Assembly (NCBI GenBank): GCA_036250195.1
Contig: JAVHZZ010000011.1
Location: 53,444,811 to 53,508,810, forward strand
Source: Mixophyes australis
Taxonomy: Eukaryota; Chordata; Amphibia; Anura; Limnodynastidae
DNA: 64,000 nt
Direction: 5' to 3'
The position numbers were made by a program, and so were the translations under genes. This document shows, one piece after another, positions 31,080 to 43,605 of this stretch. The notes beneath the pieces were generated by a model. The model had not been told where the DNA came from, did not search any database, and worked only from the letters and a program-made list of their open reading frames with translations. Each line of letters starts with the position of its first letter. Position 1 is the stretch's first letter.

Positions 31080-32300
31080 ACAAAAACACAGTTTTGTGAT
31101 TTGCTAGTTGAATTTTAAAAACACAAATTTCACAAATTTTTTACTGAAATTTGACTGAGCCAATATGTAATTTATTATATCACATATTTGCAATAGAAGG
31201 TACATCAATGCCCACATTTACTAAATATTGTAGGACCCTTTAGCAAAAAGATAAAGCACACCACTCCTCAGTTTTTCTTCTTTGGTAAATCTATCAGTTA
31301 CGACAATTGTTTGCAGCAGAGAAAGGTAAACCAGTAAAACAGGATGACACAGAAGAATCCGGCCTTGATGCACCAGGCTCTCAGGTCCTGTTACTTATCC
31401 CTTTGCTGTTCCTGTAGTCCGAAGGCTCTGCTGGACTCAGATCTTTCTGCAGGATGTTGCCCAGTCTGTCTCCGCTCCAGAGCTCTCTCCAAAACCAGTA
31501 CATGGGCGCTGCTATCTTGGATTCAGTCACCTGCTCTCCCTCAGGCAATCAGAGTACTTCTTCTGCTTAGCTGACTGCAGCTTCCAATCAGGGGATAGCA
31601 GTCTCCACTCCAGGGTTCCCTCCAAAACCATTTCCTGGGCACTGCCATCTTGCATCTAGTCACCTGATCCATCTCAGCCAGTCAGAGTGCTGCTTCAAAC
31701 CAGCTGACTGCAGTTTCCAATCAGGTAATAACAGTATAATAGGACTTCCTGGAGCACTTACCTGTTGTCAGTGCAAGGTTGAATCTTCAGGTGCCAACCT
31801 GGTTCCCAGCAGTCTGCAGACCTTTCTGTTGTTCCTGCTCAGACAGTGCAGTCTGCAATCTGTCCGGTTTCAGCATTCTGGTCCCATCCTGTTCCGGTAT
31901 AGCACTTCGGCTTCCATTCCGGCTCCAGTCCTGTCCCAACCTGGTCTTCTCTGCTTAATCTGGTCCCTGTATTGCTCTTCCTGACTTCTTGCCAATCTCC
32001 AATGCCATACCTATTCAGTAAGCTCCTGAAGTCTCAGCAACCACCACCTGCACCTATTATTTCCCTCTCATGCGAAGGAACATTATCAGGCCACCCAGCT
32101 TTGTTCACGTAGCCACCAGTACAGCTCCCGAGACACAACCCAGTCTAGGTACAGACGAATAAGTGACAAGTTTATCACTCTCAACAATAGAAAATGGTGC
32201 TAGTAAACTAACCACTGGGTTTACAATGTAATGGCTGCAATAAGAAGTGTACATTGTCCAAGCTCTATTAAGTTGCTTTAGAATCCAAGGCAAACAGCCA
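31080..32300. repeat. Dispersed repeat interrupted by an LTR-like insertion
   Basis: 31080-31260 matches 32865-33050 ('cccacatttactaaatattg', 'tgtaatttatta.atcacat'). 32205-32295 matches 33148-33230 ('acaatgtaatgg.tgcaataa', 'ttagaatccaag'). In the second copy these two parts are only about 100 bases apart, so about 900 bases were inserted in this one. Confidence 0.6.
31344..32168 (+). mobile_element. LTR-like insertion with an internal tandem duplication
   Basis: GC- and C/T-richer than its surroundings. Two 120-135 bp units ('ctccaaaaccag', 'cagtcacctg', 'gctgactgcag.ttccaatca') start near 31475 and 31610. The end 'aataagtgaca' resembles the 3' terminus of the chromovirus LTR. TG...CA ends are possible (tgacacag at 31344, gtgaca at 32168), but no target duplication is clear. 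Confidence 0.4.
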
Positions 32301-32543
32301 TCATGTTTGTTGCTGCTTTTAGACAACCATGTAAAAATACCCAGGCAAAACATTGCTATCTCACACTGTGTTTTTGTACAATATACTGGCTGGCCCAAAC
32401 ACAATTTTCGTTTGTATATGTCATTAGTGCCAGTAACTATAAAGGTATAGAGATACATGGTGAAATCTATCCACCCTCTATTATTAAATCCCCTTTTCAT
32501 TGTATTGAATATCAATTATAATGCTATGTTAGATATACACTTT

Positions 32544-32745
32544 TAACACTAATGCTAGCGTTAATAGAGCTGAATTACTCCCATGCTGAAACACTGAAGT
32601 GATAGGGGAACATTGTCACTAGGAAATTATTACACCCAGAAGACGCTGCCTTCCCCCCTTCTCTGCAGTGTCAGCGCAGGAGCTTTTGAGCTCTATTAAT
32701 GCTGGCGTTTTTTAGTTGGAAAATCACTAGCGTTAAAAGCACCAC
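32544..32745. mobile_element. Inverted-repeat MITE candidate
   Basis: 'ctagcgttaatagagct' at about 32557 pairs with 'agctctattaatgctggcg' at 32690-32710, and 'ttttaacact' with 'agcgttaaaa'. The palindromic ends enclose a short unique core. No target duplication was established. Confidence 0.4.
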
Positions 32746-32864
32746 CAGTCTGACACCGGCTTGACTCTCAAACTCACGGTGACTTGCTTCTGCCTGCTGC
32801 TCCATACAATTGTAAAATCATTTACAGGAATCCCTGTAATGAAAACTGGGCGGAATGAATCATG

Positions 32865-33240
32865 AATCTCTGATTTGCTGGTCGACTTTTAAAAACATAT
32901 AGTTGTCCCTATTCACAAATTTTAAGCCGAAATTTAGCTGAAACAAAATGTAATTTATTAAATCACATAGTTGCAATGAAAAGTACACGAATGCCCAAAT
33001 TTACTAAATATTGTAAGGCTCTTTAAAAAAAGATTAGGCTCGCTGCTCGTTATATGGCCGCAACCGTAGCTAATGTTTTGTGCACATGCAGTATTAAAGC
33101 ATTAAATGCAGCATACTGCACTTTGCGTCCAACTCGAAACGACTCCCTTGGTGAACAATGTAATGGATGCAATAAGAAGTTTACATTTTCCATGCTGCAT
33201 TAAGGTGTCTTAGAATCCAAGAGAAATGTGTTAAACTGCT
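32865..33240. repeat. Second, uninterrupted copy of the 31080-32300 repeat
   Basis: See the entry for 31080-32300. Divergence is moderate with several indels. Confidence 0.6.
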
Positions 33241-33745
33241 ACGTTACCTAATGCCACTGTGTTCACACTATGTGGTAATTCTGTACAGCCTACATTTCAC
33301 CATGCAGTTTGCTCTGACTACCACAAATCAATGTTACAGTGCCTGGAAGAGCAGGGAATGTGTCCTGCCGGCTCCCTGTCAAACATGAAAATCTTTTAGT
33401 AATGTGGATACGGTTTACCAGCAGACTTACTGAAATGTTTTCTCACAACATTGCTATCCACCTAATAAATATTCAGCTCACATGTAATCACGTTTCTGCT
33501 ACAGCATTCTACTATGTTAATAAATGTACTCTTGAAATTTTTCACAGCACCTGAAACATATAGGAGTTGCCTATGTTCCTGCGCCACATTTAGTGCTAGG
33601 TGCACAACCAGCTAAAAGTTGCAAATATGCACTTGGACAAACCATGTTGTGATGCAAGGGATGAAAATGCTGCCAACTTTTCAATAAAGCACTCAAACAA
33701 CTTTGTTTTTACACCACAACCTAGCTGGAGCTAGGACACCCTCAC

Positions 33746-33909
33746 CAGGGGCAGGCTGGGCTGAGGGGCAGAGGGGCATCTGAACCCAGGGCCGGTCCCA
33801 TAGTAAACTACCTTGGGCTGGGTCACTGGGCTACCTGCATTTTTCCCCATTAAAATAGGCTGCTGAGTCGAGTCTTGCCCCCAGGCTAAACTTTGCCAGC
33901 CCTCCCCTG
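33746..33909. mobile_element. hAT MITE, 164 bp, perfect target duplication
   Basis: Starts CAGGGGCAGGCTGGGCTG and ends GCCAGCCCTCCCCTG. The exact 8-bp repeat ACCCTCAC flanks it (33738-33745 and 33910-33917). It is the better-preserved of the two copies and confirms the boundaries of 30545-30699. Confidence 0.94.
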
Positions 33910-33917
33910 ACCCTCAC

Positions 33918-34819
33918 ACAACACTTTGCATATTTTAAATTTGCCCACCACACCCACCTGTAACACAACATGTTGTATAGATGACGCCCTTATTAATGGT
34001 TAGGTCTAGGCAGATAAGAAAATGACCCCCCACCTCCCCAGGCGAAAGGGTAGGGCACATGCAGCTAAATTGTATGTTTTGTTTACATTGAACATTGCAA
34101 TTGGTTACACCAATCACCAATTTCAGAATAAACTATCAGTTACAGTTACCACATAATTAATGCCACAAGAACTCATATTACCATTATTCTTTTTTATTTG
34201 TTTGTTTTAAGTTTATTGTAGTGCACTTTGCAAATATTCCGATCAGTAGTTTTGCTATAATGCTGCATTAGTTAGTTCTATACTTACACATATGTTACCC
34301 ATTTTCAACCTTTTTAAGCATCAATGTGTCATTAACTCAGCTTTTGCTTTTTCAACGTATCTGTTGCTCTCAACGCTTCTGGCTGCTTAGAACACATTAT
34401 TCATTACTTTCTATGAGGAAAATTCTATCAGTAAGTTAATGGAGCAATCGATCATTGTGAATTGAAAAGATAGTATATTCGGTGACTTCTTTATAGTTTT
34501 ATTTTTCCTTAGGCCAATAATTTTAGCCCCACCTTGATCAATGCCATCAAAAACTGACTTTTGTATCAATATGTAAGTCTGTTTACACAGCACTCTGCTG
34601 AGTATTTTAAAGCTTTCAGCTGATTACACAAAAAAGACTTTTGATGCTTTATAAACAGACAATATGAGGCAACGTTCAATATAAAAAGCATGCACATATT
34701 GGGCCATTTTATTTTGGCATCTATATACCAGAGTTCAATGGGAGCCTCTTTTAAACATTTACTTTTCTGCAGCAAATCCCCCAAAAATAGTCAGGGACAG
34801 CCGCAAATCTAAGTCCTCC
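33918..34819. other. No gene seen
   Basis: AT-rich DNA with no recognised repeats. Short minus frames at 34411-34784 lack conserved motifs. Confidence 0.4.
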
Positions 34820-35302
34820 TCAAATTTATTATTGGTGCATCGCAGCAGATATCATAGATATCTGCTGTTTGCATTTTTCTTCGAAATACACAGAAGTCCC
34901 CATAGATGTCTATGGGGACTGCTATGTACCGCAATTTATTAACTTTTGCAAAAACGTTTACACATGTGTACGCCATTTCTGATTGTTTTCAGCACTGTAA
35001 AGCTCTTCTCCGAAGAGCAAAGCTTTACAGCGCACGTGCATCCCTGTCACATGACCCAGGCCCTTCGGGTCAGTGCTGTTTGGATGCCTGGAGGCAGGAG
35101 AAACAAAGAAGCCACCCAGGATCGCATTACGAAGATCAAGTGGTAAGTAACTTTTTTTTTCACAGGAACAGCAGTTTATCGGAACTGCTGTTTCTATGTT
35201 GGTTTTTTAATAAATTTGGGATATAGTTCAATCCTTATCAGTGCGATGAGGATTTAAAAACTATTTTTCATTCTTTGCAGATATTGATAAATGTGCCCCT
35301 AA
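34820..35302. mobile_element. Hairpin-array MITE, copy 1
   Basis: The right end 'gataaatgtgcccctaa' is a TTAGGGG-type MITE terminus. The body is a series of separate stems: AGCAGATATC with loop ATA (34844-34866), AGTCCCCATAGA with a 2-base loop (34895-34920), CTGTAAAGCTCTTC with GAAGAGC..AGCTTTACAG (34995-35030), GACCC/GGGTC (35054-35072), and AACAGCAGTT with loop TATCGG (35167-35192). The copy at 36330-36838 has an equivalent set, including the same CCCCAT/ATGGGG stem. No protein is encoded. Confidence 0.6.
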
Positions 35303-35668
35303 ATATTGAAAATAACCTTTTGGACTATTGAACTTTGACCTTTTAGCACTTTTTTGTATACTTATGTAATATTTTTTATGCAGAAGATTTTTTTCCTGAT
35401 TAGGTCACACATTATTGCTCTTTATATTGAACGTTTCATTTATATTATCTCTGCCTATTAGGCAAACCTATAATAAATCATTTGTTAGAAACATTTGACA
35501 TTTCAGACCTTTACTAGGGTCCTCTTTTTGCACCCTTTTTTCTTCTCTTATTTGTTACATTTTTGTGCCATGGATCCTCTTTAGCTTGTTTGTATATGTG
35601 TAATATTGCCCACCATATTTGACTAAATTGAGTTGATCAGTCGTTTGGCAGTCATGATGAATCTCAGA
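35303..35668. other. No gene seen
   Basis: AT-rich flank before the SINE. Confidence 0.4.
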
Positions 35669-35671
35669 GAG

Positions 35672-36020
35672 TGGGCAGCATGGTGGCCTAGTGGTTAGCA
35701 CTTCTGCCTCACAGCGCTGGGGTCTTGAGTTCAATTCCTGACCATGGCCTTATCTGTGTAGAGTTTGTATCTTCTCCCCGTGTTTGCGTGGGTTTCCTCC
35801 GGGTGCTCCTGTTTCCTCCCACACTCCAAAAACATACTAGTAGGTTAACTGGCTGCTATCAAAATTGACCCTAATCTCTGTGTGTGTGTGTGTGTGTATA
35901 TCTATTAGGGAATTTAGACTGTAAGCTCCAATGGGGCAGGGACTGATGTGAGTGAGTTCTCTGTACAGCGCTGCGGAATCAGTGGCGCTATATAAATAAA
36001 TGTTGATGATGATGTTGATG
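35672..36020 (+). mobile_element. tRNA-derived SINE, near full length
   Basis: The head carries an A box (TGGCCTAGTGG) and a B box (GAGTTCAATTCC) for RNA polymerase III. The body has the conserved 'gtgtttgcgtgggtttcctc' and 'ggtgctcctgtttcctccc'. The tail has 'ctgtaagctccaatggggca', 'ggcgctatataaataaat' and (GAT)n. The tail is like the LINE ends in this window (43525, 55950), so a partner LINE could supply reverse transcriptase. A (TG)n run splits body and tail at about 35880. Confidence 0.8.
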
Positions 36021-36329
36021 ATGAGGGCAACAACATAATACACTCTTGGGGATCTAAATAATAACATACTTCACTATACATCGCTTAGATATTTTTTTTT
36101 GTTCAAGACTACGGTTTTCTACTTCAAATATATTCAATAACCATTATGAAGAAAGAACATACATGTTGCTTTGGAGCAACACAAGCTACATGCAGAGATT
36201 TCTGAGCTTTTGTAAGGAATATGTTGACAATGATCTAAAATCATATTACAGTATATAATTTACTATTAAAAAAAACAGGTAAATGTCTGTGTACACACAC
36301 TTACATTGGTTTACTGCCACATTGTCATT

Positions 36330-36838
36330 TAGGGATCTATGCATTAAGCTAATTTGGCACTTAAAAGATGCAGAAACGACTGTTCGTATCTTTAAAGTTT
36401 AGTTGCTATGCATTACAGGCCTAACGGTGATTTCACAGAAATCTCCTCCGTTTAGGCAAATACCGTGGAGCATCACAGTTCCCATAGATTAATATGGGGA
36501 CTGTGATGATCTGCAATGCATACAGCTTTGCATTGCGCAGACAGGTAATGCCATCTCAGGATGGCATTACTTGTCTTTTACTACGAGATTCAGCTGAAGC
36601 CTCTTTGGCTTCGCAGAATCCGGAACAGTTGAAGTTACACAGCACTTCCTCCTATCGCCACCAGCGCTAAGCTGCCGGTAAATAGAAAAAACTAATCGCA
36701 GCACAGGGATCACTTCGCTGGAGCTCCTAGAGTAGCCCCGGAATGATGCATTGAAGCGGAGCATAAATATGCATCACTGCGCTTTACAGCGATGCATATT
36801 TGCTGGTACCGCATATTATTAATGCATAAACCCCCTAA
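36330..36838. mobile_element. Hairpin-array MITE, copy 2
   Basis: The termini are imperfect inverted repeats, TTAGGGATCTATGCATTAA at the left and TTAGGGGGTTTATGCATTAA read inward from the right. A TTA/CTA flank would fit a Harbinger-type 3-bp duplication with one change. Internal stems: TCACAGTTCCCAT/ATGGGGACTGTGA (36473-36506), GCAATGC/GCATTGC (about 36512-36536), GTAATGCCATC/GATGGCATTAC (36545-36570), GAAGCC/GGCTTC (about 36595-36612), ATGCATC/GATGCAT (about 36768-36797). Confidence 0.65.
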
Positions 36839-37189
36839 TATACTAAGGAGAGACTACAGGAAAGGCAAGACTGGGGTAATAAAAATTGAAATAACAGAAA
36901 TAAAGTGAAAAATATGTCCCTTGTTGTTATATTTTGTATTTGGTTTTATTTGTACTTGGTATAGCTGCTAGCAAAGTGAACACCTCCACAGAAAAAAACA
37001 TACAAACACCCCCTTGAGCGTACATTCAGTAGTTCAATAACTTTTCTGATAAACAATGCATTCCAGTGAATATTTACTTTAGGAGAGGGGGAGAAGAGCT
37101 GCTGCTGAACCTCAGTAGAAGTTGTGTGACGCACAAATTTACACGTTTTCTAGAGCTGACCTCCACGAGCAGCACATATGGCTCCGCTT

Positions 37190-37226
37190 GAGAATGGTAT
37201 AAATCAGGAAGAGATTCCAAAATGCA
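37190..37226 (+). promoter_or_regulatory. Possible promoter TATA element
   Basis: 'atggtataaatcagg' at about 37194 is a fair TATA box, placing a start site near 37225. Further down, CCAAT followed by TGACATCA at about 37537-37550 is an alternative promoter core. Neither is proven; they are noted because they precede the candidate first exon. Confidence 0.3.
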
Positions 37227-38160
37227 GGTCTAGAGATGTGCAGAGAAGGACAAGTCTGAACGCAGCAAACATCCCCAGCTATTGTTCAATGGGAACTATA
37301 TGGGGAGGGTGAATGTGTTAACTCGTTCCGTTCCTTAAACGTGACACTTACAAATTCACTTAGTGATTCCTGTGGGAACGAGTGCCAGCAGTCGGAGCAT
37401 GGAAAACAGCTGCAAGAGTTAAAGAACGCCCATGGCCAGAGGGATGGGCGACAGCCGTCGCATTTTCTTACTTGGACAGTAAAATAAAGTGTTAAAGCTG
37501 TAAGAGATTGGCTTCCAAGCCCAGCCCTCCTGCTTTCCAATCACTGACATCATACAGAGAGGGGGAGGGAAAAAAGACTGCCAGAGTCACAGAGGGGAAG
37601 GCAGGCAAGCTGGAGCAGGGACTGGAATAGAGACAGAAAAAAGGGTGCAAAGTGTCCAGGGGACCGAGCTGTGCAGAAAGCAAGATACTGCAGCCTGCCT
37701 CGCAAGGACATAGACTGCATATGCTCTACTGAAGAGATATAATTTAGCTACATCACTGCAGAGCCAAGTAACTGACGTCCTTTTACTAAGTGGACCCAGA
37801 GACAGAATGACTGACAGACGGGCAAACGGCTCAAAAAACTGTTTTTAAGGGGGGGGGAGGCACAAAGCTGTTGGGTGCAGGAAGCTGATTCTACTGAGAA
37901 GATTGTTCTGTGTACAGAAAGCTTTCTCCCTAGGGTGCTGAGCTTTACAATAAAGAACAGGGATGTTTGAGTACATTCCCCCTGTGTCCCACTAGCTGAC
38001 TAGGGGTGCTTTAGAGGATCTTGCTGCTTCTGCACATACTGGGGGGGATTTTGTGATTCTGCATCCCTGTGAATTGTCCCTGGAAGAGTACAAGAGGGTG
38101 GAGAGTGTCTATAAGTTGCTCCCTGTTACATACGTGGATTTGATGCTTATCCAGTGGATT
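37226..38160 (+). other. Probable 5' untranslated region of a host gene
   Basis: Non-repetitive, less AT-rich and purine-rich ('gagagggggagggaaaaaag') compared with the flanks, free of recognised transposons, and ending at the signal-peptide ATG. Several upstream ATGs are present, so either the true transcription start is nearer the exon or translation is controlled by upstream frames. A poly-G run lies at about 37850. Confidence 0.4.
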
Positions 38161-38245
38161 ATGGCTCCCGGCCGGAAAGGATCCTACTGCTATTGCTGCT
38201 TGTGGTGGCCTCTGACAATCAGTTTGATGGCTTCAGTCTTACAAG
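38161..38245 (+). CDS. Candidate first coding exon: signal peptide of a secreted or membrane protein
   Basis: ATG at 38161 in good context (A at -3, G at +4) opens MAPGRKGSYCYCCLWWPLTI, continuing SLMASVLQ, then one base before the splice donor CAAG|gtgagt at 38245/38246. A short basic n-region (GRK) and an 18-residue hydrophobic core make a classic signal peptide. An 85-base exon ending in phase 1 just after the signal peptide is typical of receptor and adhesion-molecule genes. An in-frame ATG at 38143 has poor context. The open frame is uninterrupted upstream to about 38053, but without a good start. I do not recognise the gene, and the next exon was not found in the following 25 kb, suggesting a large first intron. 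Confidence 0.5.
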
Positions 38246-41200
38246 GTGAGTCAACCTTTGATTTATGGTAAAGGAGGATATATATGTGCAATAATCGTCG
38301 TTTTGTACTACAGGATGATGTTTGGTAGGAGATACAGATAATACTTTTCACTGTAAGACACGTTCATGTGTGGTGGACTCAGAGTAACATTCTAAAAACT
38401 AGTATATAAGGGAATGAATGATCGAGCATAGTCTGACAGTGACTGCTTACTACAGGCTGGAGAAAAGTACTGAGGCTGCCTCCTATAACATGCTAAGGGT
38501 AGAAAACTCTAGGTAGAGTCCTGGGGATGTGAGTCATGCAGATAGAACAGACTGCCGCAAATATAGCAGCAAATTACAGACATAACTATGTTTAAAAATG
38601 TATTACCTCATAGGGACAGATAGGAAAACAATGTAAAAGCAAATTTATTTTCTTTGTAGCAAGATATATGTGAAATTGATCAGACTGACTGATCTGACGT
38701 TTGACTTGCCAGCCATAATGAAAATGTGAACCTTATCAAAATCCATGAACTGCCAAAATGTTTGGAGGCGGATGAGTTTCAAATACAGATAGGCATCATT
38801 GAACATAATAAGCCTGCACTGCAATCAATGACATGAGGTAGAATAACATTTACGTTTCAGACATTGTGATGGAGGTGGCTGTCTCATCTCTAGGGATGTG
38901 CAGTAACACTTGTTGATTTTTTTTTTTTATCTCTCTTCTCTATTGTCTGATAGTAATAAATTGCTTAGTGCCAAATAAAGTAAAGACAAATAGATGCATT
39001 TTACATACTAATTAATTGTAACAAGTTTTTATTTTTGCATAATATAGTGTTCATCATTTGTAACATTGAATAACTGAGAAGAGCATGATTGTGCTGCTCA
39101 GTGGACTGGAAAATAAATCTGGAGGCAAAATTTAAGATCTTTGTGATCTGACCCCTATTGGGGGAGGGAGGGTACAATAGGCACTGCCAACCAATATGGA
39201 GAATGAATCGTTCGTCCCCTACCATCACAACATCAACAGAAAGGGGAAATGCTGCCTTGGGGTTCGTTGCTCTGACATGGGGGCAGGAGATAGCAGAATT
39301 AATTTTTGCTGGGAGGTCATGCAGTAGATATTATTCAAAAACAGCACAAAGATTACGCAGTTTCGGCCTCATATAGCAGCCCCTGAGCTGTTTGATATGC
39401 ACCCCTGCAGCAAACTTCACTTCCGCCCTGTAAAGTTGAGAACAAAGTAATCAGATAGAAAAAGGCAGATTCCATTAAGAAGTCACAAAGCTCTTGTTGG
39501 GGGAAATTAGATTCAGCTCCAATACTATAATGATAATTTATCATGAATGTTGGGGAAAAAATATTCAAAGGAGCTGCTTGAGTGTCTCCATGCAGAATAT
39601 CAGCTAGAACAAATCAAGTGATAGGTGTAGAACAAATCTGGCACTGATTGTTATAATGAGATGTGCAAACCTGAATTGTGCTATTTAGAATGCAGTAGAG
39701 ACTAATGACAGACAACAGACAAATGGTTTAGAATACCAGAAATACAACATGCAGATGTAAGTGTTAACGCTAATGATACGTTTGTTTTTTAATATGATGA
39801 TGTGAAATGGTAGTACTGAAGCGATGTTACTTCTGTATACTATATTGTTGGAGATCAGTAGAGTAGTGTGAGGTACTTGTGAGGGATGGATTAAAATGTT
39901 ACAGGGAAGTGTATGGATTGTTTTTTCTATATGTAACAATAAACTGTGGCAAGGATTGCGTTAAGGGTTCATTAGATGTAGGCAATAGTGCTATGATATA
40001 ATTTTCACATAATGGATGGTTGCATATACTGTGCTTTTATGTAGTAAGTCCCATAAAATACAATTATAATATACTAAAGTTTTAGCTTTTAACTGTTTTT
40101 TATTTGCTACAATGCAAATGACTGAAGTTGATTTTAGGACATACATTCCTTAATAAAATAACTTTCAGTTTCCTCAATCAAAACATTTTCATTTGAATTA
40201 GTATTTATGGATATTTCTGTCATCCTTATCCTTATGCTGCCGCTGAGTCATGAACTGACCAACCTTTTTATGATGATATGTACTGAGCTGCTTTCAATTC
40301 CTAGATATTATGAATCTTTTGCAATAATGCTTTTCCTTTTCTCTCTGTTCAATCTATTTATTAAAAATTGGCAATCGAAATGGTTTTCTATTGCAGCTTA
40401 TCGTGTTAATTTACTAATAGAATAATAATAATGGCTGGGAGTATTCATTATTGGCAGAAGAATGATTGTACAAGTACCAGAGTGATCCTTGTTAAATTGG
40501 TTTGACCAGACTTTAGATGGGGAAGCTATCACCAGAGAAACCCAGAGAATCTCATCGCTGACACAGGGTACCTCCAGTGATGGCAGTGCTATCGCCGGTT
40601 TTACAAGCTGATAGATAGGGAGAAGTCCTATCCCCGGCCAAAACTGTTTTTTTGCTGAAGATAAAGCTTTTCTCACTTTGATAAATAAAGCCCTATATAA
40701 TACTCTCCAACTGTTTTGTTGTCTTATTTATGCAAACCCTGTAAACAAATAAACAGGTAAAAGCAGTATTTTAAAACTTAAGTGCAAGGAATTATAAAGG
40801 ATAGTATGTTAGAATTATTAAATACACCAGAAAAAGAGAACTTTAAAAACAGATATTTGCCAATCCTATAAACATTTATAACATAGTAGGAAAGGAGTAT
40901 GTTGCAAGTATTCCTGTTAATGAAATAAGTCCACGGGACCATATCCTTAACACAGATCCTTAGCATAGATGAGAGTGAAACTATTCACTGATTTCTAGAA
41001 TATATTACTTAATGAAATAATGCATGTTGGTGCATTTGTCTCTACAGGTAATGCAGTACCATAGAAATCATATCATTATGTGCCCAGTACATTATTAGAA
41101 GACACAGCATGACTGAAAGGTCAGCAAAGAATAGGGTACTTAATGTACAGCATGGTACACAGGGTCAATGTAATGCAACAGAGTGACCCCTAGGGGAGTT

Positions 41201-43520
41201 AAGAATTAACGACTCCAAGAGGCTATGATTAATATATTGAATCTGCTTCCAGAGGCAAAAACATTTTCAAGGTAGTTATAATTTTATGTAATTGAATTGT
41301 TATAAAAATATCAATATATTCAGCATGGTGCAACATATATTAAATAATTAGTTATTTGTCCTTTACACATCTGCAGCTATTCAGCTTATAAACAAAAACA
41401 CTGCATAATCCTATATCAATTTCATGAGAATAAAATACATTTGCAGCTTTTGCAAGGACACATGTTGATGGGATGATTGGGACAGGATATACAGACATTT
41501 CTGCAGTTGTCATGACAAACTCGTCAAGTCAGTAATGGTTGGTAAACTCCCCCACTTTATTCCCTTGACAAGCTCAGCAATACTCTCTATTTCTCTCTAC
41601 CTCCTCTGTGGCAGAAGAGACTGATGTTCTGTAGTTGTACTGCAGTTCTCTGCTGCGACCCAGTGTCTAGGTTGAGGCTTAAAACACAAAGATAGAAACA
41701 CACATACATTCATTTTTTTTTCTTTAAAAAAAAAAAATAGAAGAAATCAAGGAATACATCAAGGAAGCATCAGAAAAAAATGTTCTTTATATTATTGCCT
41801 CCTAACATGATGTTCGCTAGGCATTGATATGTTCCTTTGGTTTCTGCTTCATTCAGTTGAACTCCAAATGGGTCAGTGTGCGCCTATATTTCAGAACCAC
41901 AATGACACAATTTGGTAATCATACAGCAGGTGATGTTGAAACATGACTTTGACCTTTTTCTAAAGCACATTTACTAAAACTGTTGATACTGTTACAACCA
42001 TCCTCAGATAAGATAAAAAATAAACTTTTTTAAACAAAGCATCCATATGAAGAAAAACACTTTCTTGTCTTCCAGCCACCACCGTTTAATTTTAGCTATA
42101 TAATAATTTGGTGCATTTGGACAAGAACTCATGAGAGAATTAAACTATAAATGTATTGATTTCAATTGTACAGCAATTGAAAATACATCAGCTTTATACT
42201 GTGAATAGGTTCCTGCAAACTCCAGCAGTACATCAGGTCATGTAATTAATTCACACATCGCTAATGCAGACAGACATGTGAAGTACAACAGATATATAGA
42301 TATGCAGTAACAACAGGACACTTTTTAATGCTCTGGTTAAACAGGAAACGAATTGCAGCAGTGATTATTTTGACAAGGATACTGATGTATGTACTGCAGG
42401 CTGCAATAAAGAACAACCTGCAGATAGAGATAGACGCAACAATACATGAAAACACACAAATACACACACTGGGCTGACACATATGCTTGGATTAGACAGA
42501 TGGAGTCTGAGATGCAGTGTATCCATGCTGGGGATTAGACTGCTTGAGGATAACAACCGTACTATACTGTACGCACAATGTAGACATACAGGCATTGCAA
42601 GAGTGTATATATCTTCACAGAGAGAAAGAGAAACAATGTGAGTTTATATATCTCTCACATAGAGGTGGTGACAGATACATTGTCACTGATAACTGTGGTT
42701 ATTGTAAGTCACTGATAACTGCTTATTATCAGCTACAGACACAATACAAATGCATACAATTATATGGCACTGTGCCAGAGAATACAACAAGATAGGTGCC
42801 ATTGTTAAATCTGTATAGCTGAGCACAACAAAGGGTAATTCAGTTGTTCACCCACACTTAGGAATGGTATATTTGAAATAATGTACTTTTTGTATAATGA
42901 AATGTAACAGTAAAATATTCTGTTCTATGTATAATTTCTGCCAAAAATCTGACTAATCCTGTTGCAGTTTATATGATGTGTGTATCAGCAGGTTTACCTG
43001 CACCAAGCAGATGTATTTCTCAAATTTGGGATTGAATTAATTAAAAGCTTGCTAAACCTAAAATACAAGGGATCCAGTATGTCATCCACAAATATCTCTA
43101 AATATGTGTGTTTCTATATGTATGCAATCTTGTTATCTACCATAGCTTACTTTGACTGGCATCAATGCCTTTCAGCGGTCTTAAACTGCCCACACACAGG
43201 TGGATCCAGTAAAGTTGGATATATTAGATCAAGAAACACATCCTGCCCCCCACGTCTCTTTTGCACAGAGACTCCATTCTCACCCCCTGTTCCTTTTGCA
43301 CAGACACTTCCTTCTCAATGCTCGGACTCTGGTCACTGCTGACACTATTCAAGATTATTAATTTTTAATCTATGTACTCTACAACAAGCAGGCAGTGCAG
43401 GTGGGATTCCTGCTGAGGTCCGTTATTTTCCTCTGTCCTTGTCGCAGTTGAAACCTCTGTGACCCCTGCTCCTATGCTACCGATTCCATAGAATAGCAGC
43501 TGAGTGCGCCTGAGATTACT
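38246..43520. other. Probable first intron; no exon seen
   Basis: AT-rich DNA without recognisable transposons or conserved frames. Frames near 40207-40676, 42261-42795 and 42980-43342 lack domains and splice context. If the exon at 38161 is real, this is the start of its intron. Confidence 0.4.
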
Positions 43521-43524
43521 TCCT

Positions 43525-43605
43525 CACCCTCCGCAGCAACGTAAAGTGCTTTAAGTCCTATTGGGAGAAAAATGCTGTATAAAGTATTATTATTATTACT
43601 GCTTA
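43525..43605 (+). mobile_element. LINE/SINE 3' tail
   Basis: 'gtaaagtgctttaagtccta', 'ttgggagaaaaatgctgtat' and (TAT)n form a typical vertebrate LINE/SINE 3' end with a 'gctgtataaag' tail. Confidence 0.6.

Noticed and set aside
38053..38160. Longer start for the signal-peptide exon
   Set aside because: The frame is open but begins at a GTG, and the only earlier ATG (38143) has weak context; it would place residues before an otherwise well-formed signal peptide.
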